Shown one piece after another: positions 1 through 7,338 of a stretch of 18,817 nt of DNA. Made by a program: the position numbers and the translations under genes. Location: positions 1 to 18,817 of the forward strand of contig RXOD01004725.1 in assembly GCA_005223375.1 (NCBI GenBank). The letters are read 5' to 3'. Under the pieces are notes generated by a model, which made no database searches, was not told the DNA's origin, and saw only the letters and a program-made list of their open reading frames with translations. Position 1 is the first letter of the stretch. Every line of letters starts with the position of its first letter. Source of the stretch: Amoebophrya sp. AT5.2. Lineage: Eukaryota > Sar > Dinophyceae > Syndiniales > Amoebophryaceae.

Positions 1-1095
1 GGGAGGATCATGCGATTGGGAAATCATTCGGAACGCGCGGGGCCGCGCGGATCGAAGTCACATACTTGATGATCCTAACACGAAACAGAGTCAGAATTTA
101 CAGAATTTATTTACGCCATGAGCAGCACCGACCGGGCCCGGGCCACCGACCTCTGTACCTGGCCGCGAAAATTTTGATCTACTTAGCTTTGCCAACGCAC
201 TGTACAATAATTGTAATTTGCGGCGGCCGCGTGACCGTGATCCGATTCCCAGACCGACGCGCGCGCCGTCCTCTACGAACTGACTCATCATCAAATGAAC
301 CCCAAAATAAGGAAGGACAAGAAGCTGTTCGGTAGCTTCAAGAAGCAGGCGTCTGCGTTCTGCTTGTCCGTGTTCGGGTTTCCTTCGTAGTGAATGCCAA
401 TGCTTGTTGCACGCTGGACAGTTATAAAATGGAAGTTGTGCTGCTTCTTTTACTTTGACTGTTTCATTTTTAAGAGATGAATGCGAAAAATGTCGGTAAT
501 GTAATTTCTCGGGGGCCTCGGTAGTTCGTGTTCGCATTCATTGTCGGTTGAAAATGAAATCAGAAAGGTCGCGGCGTCTGACAATCAGGCCGAGCTACTG
601 AGAAATGGAGATGAAGTGTCTCTCCGTCTTTCGAAGGTGTCCTCATATTCCACCTGTTTGCAAAAATATATTCCCCGGAAGGTGCAAAACCGAAAGTAAG
701 TACACATTGATTAAATATCGTTCATCGGCAGCAGCAGCACCGAGGCGGATGCGATGCCCCCTCATAGTTTGTTACAAGTATCATGTTTAGTTTTTGTGCG
801 TGCAACATGATTGGACGAAGAGACTCGTTGCGCGTCGAGTGGTCCCACAAACGAGTAGAAGATCAAGAAGAAGTAGCAGTAGGCAGTCGTCAACAGCAGC
901 ACCAGAAAAAATTGGGAAGATGTTGGTCTTAGTTCGGAACTCAAGCGCTACCCGGTGCGTGAATTACCGGCGAGCAACAAGCACTGCGTGGTCATGTTTG
1001 CACTTCTAGCCCTCGCGATGTAATCCCCTGCGCCTCCTCTACCTCTGCATTTTCTTCGGAAGCGAGTTGGACCGAATTCGAGGAGCAGCAGCAGG
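1..1095. other. Upstream region, no confident gene
   Basis: No gene can be supported here. It presumably contains the promoter and 5' UTR of the phosphate exporter that starts at 1096. A plus-strand frame is open from base 2 to a TGA at 119-121 (39 codons) and could be the tail of a gene that begins outside the window, but it carries no recognisable motif. Other open frames are short and show no sustained third-position G/C bias. The last 80 bases before the exporter ATG are pyrimidine-rich and then CAG-rich. Confidence 0.5.
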
Positions 1096-4000
1096 ATGAA
1101 GTTTGGCGCGCTTTTGGTGCGTTCGCGCGTCGCGGAGTGGAGCGAGCACTACCTGGACTACAACCAGGGCAAGTCCATCTTGAAGAAGTGCCTCAAGAAG
1201 TTTCTTGCCGAGGCGAACCGCCGGCACGGTGGGGAGGACGACAAGGAGAACGCGGACACAAGGAAGACAACAGGACGAGAGGACTACGAGGACGGAGAGC
1301 AGCAAAGTTCTCTTCAGGAAAAGGCCCAGGGGCGGGGCGCCTCGGGTAGTAATGGTAAAAGCGAGGACGAGGAGCAGGCGGACGAGGAGGACGGCGCGCG
1401 CAGGAGAAGTGGCGGAGAAGGTGGTCGTGGAGGAGAGGAGGACAACGACAACGACAAGGGCAACACTTCGAACAGTGACAACATTCCCGACGCAAGCGAC
1501 TCCTCCGACAGCGACGACGAGCGAGAGCGGGAGAGCGTGGCGAAAACGAAGGAGAAGAAGAAAAAGAAGAAGCAGATGGCCGAGCTCATCCTTCTGGTGG
1601 AGAGCGACGAAGACATGAAGGAGCTGCTGTACCGCGAGCTGGAACCCTTCTACGAGTTTCTGGGCGACGAAATGCTGAAAGTGGACGAGCACTACATCAA
1701 GACGATGTCCGCACTGGCGAACCGGCTCGAGGAAATACACAACTTCTTCCTCAAAACCGCCGCGAAGGGGGGCGGTTCGTCGTCGCCATCCGGCGGAACA
1801 GCGAACGGGGAAGGTGGAGCCCGAGCCGCGGCTGGAAAAAATATACTGAAACTGAACGGTAACGGCGGGACGGAGGGGCGCGCGACTGCAGCGGGGGACG
1901 TCGAGGAGCGGGCTGTCGAAATAGACAGGGCCACGACGAACCGCTCGAGTGCCGCGGAGCGCCAAACGGAGCCGGCGGGAAAACCGTCGAGAAAACTCAG
2001 CTCCTCACGAGGACCCAGTGCTGGGTTGTTCGAGTCTGCAGCAGGCGCACCAGCGGCTGGCGATGACGAGGACGCAGAAATCAGCTCGTTCCTGGCGGAG
2101 CGCGACGCGCTGCTACGCGAAGAGGTCCTCGAGGTCATCACAAGTAACAAGCCTCCTCCCCTTCCCAGCCTTCCATCGTCTTCCGCTTCGTCTCCGACCG
2201 CAGCTGCTGCGGCAGGAACAAAGGACAACAAGGATAAGGCGCAAGGAAAAATTACTGGTGCATCTTCAGCAGGGACCCAGCAACCTTCCAGCAGCAAGAA
2301 TAAGACCGCCACGAAGTCCAGCAAGCTCGACGCGTCTCTGATGAAGCAGCAGACGGATCTGATTCTGTTCCGGATTCTGAAGGAGATTCGCAAGCTCGAG
2401 GACTTCTGCCGGCTGAACTTTTCTGGCTACAGAAAACTGATGAAGAAGCACGACAAGAAGTCGGGCCTCTCGACGCTGGCCACCGTTTTGCCCTACCTCG
2501 CGGAGCACTACATCTTCCCCAGCTACGAGTCGCGGCTCGCGCTGCTCACCAAGGAGGTGAAGGAGCTCGCCGAGAAGTACGGGTCTGTTCCCGTCGAGGA
2601 CTACTGGAAGTTCGAGACGAACGACTCCTCCGGCGGCGGCGCGCGGGGTTCGTCCAGTTTTTACCCGCAGGGCTACCTGCTCTCCTTCTTCCTCGGCGTG
2701 ACGGTGATGGCGCTGCTCGACCTGGGCGTGCTGGTCGACCTGCCGGCGACCAACGGAACCTTCGAGGTGGGGAAGTTCTTCGACGTGTTCCCGCTCTTCC
2801 GCTTCAGCTTTATGTTCACGCTGATGCTGTGGCTCCTGGGGTGGGTGATCGCGACCTACGAAAAGTACAGCATCAACTACATCTTCATCCTGGACATCGA
2901 CCCGAAGTGCCAGGTGAAGGCGCGCGACTTCTTCCAGTACGCGGTGTTGCAGACCATCGTGTGGGTGCTGTTCTTCGGCATGTACGTGTACTTCACGAAG
3001 TTCTCCGACCCGGACGCGGAGGCGACCAAACTCATCCCCGTGGAGATGTTTCCGCTCACGCTGATGGTGCTCCAGATCGTGTTTCTGTTTCTGCCGAGCG
3101 ACTCGTTCCGGCGGAAGTACCGCTGGCAGATCCTGTACGTGATCGGCGACGTGATGAGCGCGCCGTTCGTTTTCGTCACCTTCGGCGCGAACATCGTGGG
3201 CGACATTTTGACGAGCTTCGTCAAGCCTCTCGCCGACCTGGAGTACACGGTCTGCTACTTCTACGGCGTGGGGCGGGACCATTCGACGGCCGAGAAGATA
3301 GAACAAGCGCTAGACGCGGGGCGGTCGCAGCTGGACGAAGGAGCAGGTAGAGGTTACCAGGAGGTGAGAACATCAACAACACCAGGCGTTTTCGACCGCA
3401 CGGAGATCGAGCAGGAGCACTGTCACGCGGTGGCGGGCGTGCTGGTCCCGTTCGTGCTGGCACTTCCGTACTACTTCCGGTTCATGCAGTGCGTGGCCCG
3501 TTTCCTGGACCAACGCGACCACGAAAAAAAACAAATCGAACACGAGGAACAGATGCGAGAAGTAGACGGCAGAGCACAACAAGAGTTGCTCGTCGAGGCG
3601 GACTTGGAAGTGACGGTCGCGGGCGGCGAGATTGAGAAGTTCGCAACGCCCAAGAAATTCTCATCTGAGGTGGATACCGCTGCGAACGGGGGCCTGGATG
3701 GAGCCCTACCGGCAGCAGGTGCAAACCCCCTCGCAACGCCGCTTCTCGATGGTCGTGATCTCCTTGACATGACGCAAAAAGAACAAAATAACACCCCAAG
3801 AAATTATTCGGACGCCGTGATCGTGCACCGCCCCGGCACAACCTCCAAGCGTGGCGCGTTCGCCCGGCGCGGCAAGTCGCAGTCTGATTTCCTCGTGTCG
3901 CAGTCCACCACCCCCTTGCGGACGTCGCAACAGCCCACTTCCGAAGCGTTCGACAAGGTACATACGGACGCGCTCACGATGGCCATTCTGGACGGGCGGC

Positions 4001-5922
4001 TCTCGTCAAGATTGGGAACGTCCATGCTGGTGTCGCCGAGAGGCATGACCTCGACCCAGGCGCAGCATCACAGGATTTTGAGCAGTCGCGGAAACTCGCG
4101 GGAAGTTTTTGGCGCAGGCAGTGGAGGTGGCCACAGTGCGACACACTCAAACAGCCACACCCCACGAACTACGGGCGGAGGAGGGAATCATGCGCACATG
4201 CAGCACACGCTGAGCGGCATTGGCGGAGGCTCCGCCGCGGACCGGGCGACGGCGTTTCTTTCCCACCAGCACCGGTCGCGGGTGAGTGTGGTGGGTGGAA
4301 CGATGGTTGGCGGCCACGCGCACCTCCAGATGGAAATTCTGCCAGAAGAAGGCCCGTTGCAACTACTCGAGTATGGCGATCATGGGCTCCTCGAAAAGAG
4401 CCCGCTGCAGCATACTGCCTTCGTAGAAAGCACACCAGAAAGACGGGCTACAACAGCTGCAGATCCTGCAGGCACGATCATGGGCCCCGCGACGAAGATG
4501 CTTCTCACCCCCCGCGGTGAGACATCGGCCTTATCCGTCGTCGCAGGAGGCACCTCCGCGATGGGGTCACCTCCAGGGGCACCAGGAGTAGGCGCGAACA
4601 CTACGAGTTGTGCGGCGCAACATTTTCCGACGGCGCTCACGTTGAACCCGATCGACGTGGAGGCGCTGCCGCATGTCCCCGACCCGGTGATCGAGGCGCT
4701 GGAGGAGTTGCAGCCGCGCAAGCAGATGACCCGGTTCTACAAGATTCCGCACTTCTGGAACGCCGGGAAGTACTTGACGGGCATTCTGGTGACCTTCCAG
4801 ACCTACCTCTCCGAGGAGCGGTGGGTGTGGGGGCTGATTTCCGTGACGTCCACGCTGTACATGGTGTCCTGGGACGTCTACATGGACTGGAACCTGGTCT
4901 GGAACCCGGTGCCCTACTTCCTGGGGAAACTGAAAAAAATCGTCAGCGAGCTGCGGGAGAGCGTGTGGCGGCAGGTGGGCTGGCTCGTGCGGAGTAGTTG
5001 CCGCGGGGGCGCGGCGGGCGGTGCAAAGTCGGTGGCCCACGACGCCGCGGCCGGAAAGATTATAGTGCCAAGTGCTGTTGGGGAGAGGTCCTCCGACCAA
5101 TACCCAACCGGGCTCGCGGGCAGCAGCAATGTGAAGGGCAGTGCGACCAGTCTGGCGTCGTTTGCGTCGACAGCGTCGCTCGCGTCGGGCGGCCCACCAG
5201 GTTACTACACAACCAAGCAGGTGGACAGAGATTCCTCGCTGACGCCGTTCCACAAGCTGAAAGCGCCGCTGCTACGCAAGTCTGGCGACGCTCAGTACCT
5301 GCAACAAGCGGAGGACCACGACGACGACACCGAGGATCAGCTTGAGGACGGCGCTGCAGGCCCACACATCAGCCGCCAGCAGAGCAAGACAAGCGAGGCC
5401 GACGGGGGCGGTCCCGACGGCTACACAGCAGTATCGGCAGGAGGTGCCGCTACCGCCACTTCGCAGGAGGTCGTGGAGAAGCTGCCGCAGCACAACGTGT
5501 CGCTGAGTTCCCAAGCCTCCGCGGCTGCCCGAACAAAAAGAAACGAGAATCGGTCCAAGGCCGCCCAGAACAAGGCCGCGGCGAAGCCGAAACCGCTCCA
5601 CGTAGCGCCCAACCGGCAGAAGATGTACCCCGAGCACTACTACCTGTGGATACCGTTTTGGAACTTTTTCCTGCGGTTCACCTGGATCCTTACCATCGTC
5701 CCCGACGCGGCGCAGTTCATTTGCGGCGAAGAGGAGCAGTGCTCCGTGGCGCTGAGCAGCAACCTGATCGTCTTCCTCGCCGCCGCCGGAGAGCTGTACC
5801 GACGGGCGCAGTGGGCTCTGATAAGGCTGGAAAACGAACATCTCACGAACGCGTCGCACTACAGAGCCTTCTGCTGGGTGCCGCCGATGGGCAGCGGAGG
5901 AGGGAAAATGAGCTACTTGTGA
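1096..5922 (+). CDS. SPX-EXS phosphate exporter (XPR1/PHO1/SYG1 family)
   Basis: Predicted polytopic membrane protein exporting inorganic phosphate, with an SPX domain that in this family senses inositol pyrophosphates. The N-terminus is classic SPX (MKFG start, then DYNQGKSILKK), which fixes the start. SPX continues around residues 161-222 and 411-457, ending in a lysine-rich helix (R446-K455) at the position of the family's phosphate-ligand cluster. The SPX parts are separated by acidic and Ser/Gly-rich inserts (about 40-155 and 223-410). Membrane segments lie near 526-549, 565-588, 612-634, 651-667, 676-703 and 775-806. EXS hallmarks include YYFRFMQCVARFLD (about 790-805), the WDVYMDWNL segment near 1260 and RRAQWALIRLENEH near 1568-1581. 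Two hydrophilic insertions (about 807-1190 and 1280-1510) interrupt EXS, so the protein has 1608 residues against roughly 700-900 in plants and animals. The frame is uninterrupted, with no intron needed. The family is secure; the direction of transport and the membrane are inferred from homologues. Confidence 0.95.
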   Translation: MKFGALLVRSRVAEWSEHYLDYNQGKSILKKCLKKFLAEANRRHGGEDDKENADTRKTTGREDYEDGEQQSSLQEKAQGRGASGSNGKSEDEEQADEEDGARRRSGGEGGRGGEEDNDNDKGNTSNSDNIPDASDSSDSDDERERESVAKTKEKKKKKKQMAELILLVESDEDMKELLYRELEPFYEFLGDEMLKVDEHYIKTMSALANRLEEIHNFFLKTAAKGGGSSSPSGGTANGEGGARAAAGKNILKLNGNGGTEGRATAAGDVEERAVEIDRATTNRSSAAERQTEPAGKPSRKLSSSRGPSAGLFESAAGAPAAGDDEDAEISSFLAERDALLREEVLEVITSNKPPPLPSLPSSSASSPTAAAAAGTKDNKDKAQGKITGASSAGTQQPSSSKNKTATKSSKLDASLMKQQTDLILFRILKEIRKLEDFCRLNFSGYRKLMKKHDKKSGLSTLATVLPYLAEHYIFPSYESRLALLTKEVKELAEKYGSVPVEDYWKFETNDSSGGGARGSSSFYPQGYLLSFFLGVTVMALLDLGVLVDLPATNGTFEVGKFFDVFPLFRFSFMFTLMLWLLGWVIATYEKYSINYIFILDIDPKCQVKARDFFQYAVLQTIVWVLFFGMYVYFTKFSDPDAEATKLIPVEMFPLTLMVLQIVFLFLPSDSFRRKYRWQILYVIGDVMSAPFVFVTFGANIVGDILTSFVKPLADLEYTVCYFYGVGRDHSTAEKIEQALDAGRSQLDEGAGRGYQEVRTSTTPGVFDRTEIEQEHCHAVAGVLVPFVLALPYYFRFMQCVARFLDQRDHEKKQIEHEEQMREVDGRAQQELLVEADLEVTVAGGEIEKFATPKKFSSEVDTAANGGLDGALPAAGANPLATPLLDGRDLLDMTQKEQNNTPRNYSDAVIVHRPGTTSKRGAFARRGKSQSDFLVSQSTTPLRTSQQPTSEAFDKVHTDALTMAILDGRLSSRLGTSMLVSPRGMTSTQAQHHRILSSRGNSREVFGAGSGGGHSATHSNSHTPRTTGGGGNHAHMQHTLSGIGGGSAADRATAFLSHQHRSRVSVVGGTMVGGHAHLQMEILPEEGPLQLLEYGDHGLLEKSPLQHTAFVESTPERRATTAADPAGTIMGPATKMLLTPRGETSALSVVAGGTSAMGSPPGAPGVGANTTSCAAQHFPTALTLNPIDVEALPHVPDPVIEALEELQPRKQMTRFYKIPHFWNAGKYLTGILVTFQTYLSEERWVWGLISVTSTLYMVSWDVYMDWNLVWNPVPYFLGKLKKIVSELRESVWRQVGWLVRSSCRGGAAGGAKSVAHDAAAGKIIVPSAVGERSSDQYPTGLAGSSNVKGSATSLASFASTASLASGGPPGYYTTKQVDRDSSLTPFHKLKAPLLRKSGDAQYLQQAEDHDDDTEDQLEDGAAGPHISRQQSKTSEADGGGPDGYTAVSAGGAATATSQEVVEKLPQHNVSLSSQASAAARTKRNENRSKAAQNKAAAKPKPLHVAPNRQKMYPEHYYLWIPFWNFFLRFTWILTIVPDAAQFICGEEEQCSVALSSNLIVFLAAAGELYRRAQWALIRLENEHLTNASHYRAFCWVPPMGSGGGKMSYL

Positions 5923-5951
5923 CCTGCTCCTCCGGCTCCGACTCATGATAT

Positions 5952-5965
5952 ATCGATGCATCGAT
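5952..5965. repeat. 14-bp perfect palindrome ATCGATGCATCGAT
   Basis: The sequence is identical to its own reverse complement and starts 30 bases after the exporter stop codon. It could be a 3' UTR hairpin core with almost no loop, a dimeric protein site, or chance. No function is known. Confidence 0.6.
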
Positions 5966-6123
5966 TGTGGGGCGCAGCTCGCAGATAGGGGATGTGGATG
6001 GTTTAAAAATACGACAGCGTTCTTTTCGAGCTGTACTATCACGCCCCCCCGATTTGCATTTTAGATGAATGTTGTTGACCTTAAGAAAATAGATACTGCA
6101 TCGTGAATGTTTATGTTGTGAGG

Positions 6124-6129
6124 AATAAA
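6124..6129 (+). promoter_or_regulatory. Possible polyadenylation signal (AATAAA) after the exporter
   Basis: An AATAAA hexamer lies about 200 bases downstream of the exporter stop. Many alveolates do not depend on this hexamer, so it is only a candidate. Confidence 0.2.
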
Positions 6130-6981
6130 GAAAGCTAGGAGATGGAGGCTCCACCTCGATCTACAACATCTAGAAAACAAGTCTTTTCATTGCCATGATC
6201 ATGAAATTGAAATCACAATCACTGATACCCAGCCAGTGTCGCAGACCTGGAGAACGTGCAGACGAATGACAATCTCACGCGGTGCAGAATTAAGCTACCC
6301 TTTCATAAGTCTGCCCAGCCCTTCAATTCGAAGTCAAACTTACCCGAGCAAGATCAAACATTCTTGAAGGAAACACGACATCAAGCAGTGGCAGATACGT
6401 ACGGTACTAGCGAGCGTTCACGACCTGCAACGAACTTACTTCCACGCAGCAACCCTACAGCAGCACCATGTTGAGGGTCGACAAATTCGAGGACCTCTCA
6501 GCATGATGAAATTCGTCTCAATGAATGACCTGTGTGCTGGAAAGGATCCCAAATCTAACCAGAGATCAGCGCATTCGTGAACTTGATCACAAGTCTAAAT
6601 CACTCTTCGAAATAGCGAAACCAGCTCAAAAAATGCGGCGTAGAAATAAATTAATACTGAGAAGTGTAAAATTTTTGTCAAGTACTGCAGGAGATCGCAT
6701 GATTAAGCGTATTTATAGTCGAATTCGTTTAGCGTAACGAGAACGACTTGTTCTTAGAGGTGTGTCTTTTCACCAACGCAGCGGCAGTTGCTTCTGCGCG
6801 CGCCCGAGCACTGTACAACCGACGGCCCTGCGAAGTAGATGGGAAACAAGATCTACTTTGCAAAATTCAGACAAACGAAACCTAAAAATACTCGCGCTCC
6901 ACGAGGACGAGGAGGACACCAACATACAACCACGTACGTCTGCAACTTCTTGCTCTATCCTTTTCCTTTGATCCCACCTTA

Positions 6982-7254
6982 TTACGTGCGTGGTGCATAC
7001 TTGGGCACAAGATGAAGCTCCTGCGTGATGTGTTTCTGTTCGTGGCCGTCGCGGTTCCGGAACATGTCCACGTAATCGCCGTTCAACGAGGCGGCGGCCG
7101 CCGTGGAGCCCTCCCGCATCAACGCGGAGGCGGAGGTCGCCAAGGCCTCGCCAGGTCCTCCGCTCACCGTCGTCTTCCCGATGCAGGAGCTCCCGCACCT
7201 TCGGCTCCCGCAGCAGGTGTGCAGCTGCACCCAGCATGCGCCGAACATGAACAT
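6982..7254 (-). CDS. Candidate small Cys-rich protein, divergent from the cyclin
   Basis: A minus-strand frame encodes 90 residues from the ATG whose A is base 7254 to the TAA at 6984-6982; the frame is open further upstream to 7350. I do not recognise the protein. Its N-terminal third is hydrophobic and cysteine-rich (C7, C14, C15, C20, C24, including CCGSRRCGSSC), the middle is Ala/Ser-rich, and the C-terminus is hydrophilic and ends VPKYAPRT. Third codon positions are almost all G or C from about 7255 down to about 7010, the signature of real exons in this window. The plus-strand frame sharing that wobble column (open from just after a TAA near 7070) could explain part of it, but the bias continues past that stop. 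Clustered cysteines near the N-terminus could be palmitoylation or metal sites; this is speculative. It could also be the last exon of a longer gene, or a chance frame. Confidence 0.35.
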   Translation of the reverse strand: MFMFGACWVQLHTCCGSRRCGSSCIGKTTVSGGPGEALATSASALMREGSTAAAASLNGDYVDMFRNRDGHEQKHITQELHLVPKYAPRT

Positions 7255-7338
7255 CAACCAATTGGTTCCCTGTCTTCCAGCGCCGCGGCCTCTTCCACTG
7301 CCGCAACAAGCTGGGACAGGATCTCGCGTGCGCTTGGC

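Larger units (their letters stand above)
5923..6981. other. Intergenic region, no gene seen
   Basis: This stretch is more A/T-rich than the flanking genes. It contains a 14-bp perfect palindrome just after the exporter stop and one AATAAA. Open frames at 6256-6474, 6525-6737 and 6762-6971 are short, show no third-position G/C bias and match no family I recognise. It probably holds the exporter 3' UTR and the 3' flank of the candidate minus-strand gene that ends at 6982. Confidence 0.5.

Noticed and set aside
91..537. Minus-strand frame with a CPAC...H zinc-finger-like stretch
   Set aside because: The spacing fits no known zinc-finger class and there is no exon-like codon bias.
1039..1965. 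308-codon minus-strand frame under the exporter start
   Set aside because: It is the complement of the SPX-coding region; its Val/Leu/Arg-rich composition is what a G/C-rich coding strand gives in reverse, and no domain is visible.
2266..3306. 346-codon minus-strand frame under the exporter
   Set aside because: Shadow of the EXS-coding strand (His/Glu/Val-rich, no domain), whereas the plus strand encodes clear membrane segments.
5272..6042. 256-codon minus-strand frame across the exporter 3' end
   Set aside because: Mostly opposite confirmed exporter sequence, with no recognisable motif.
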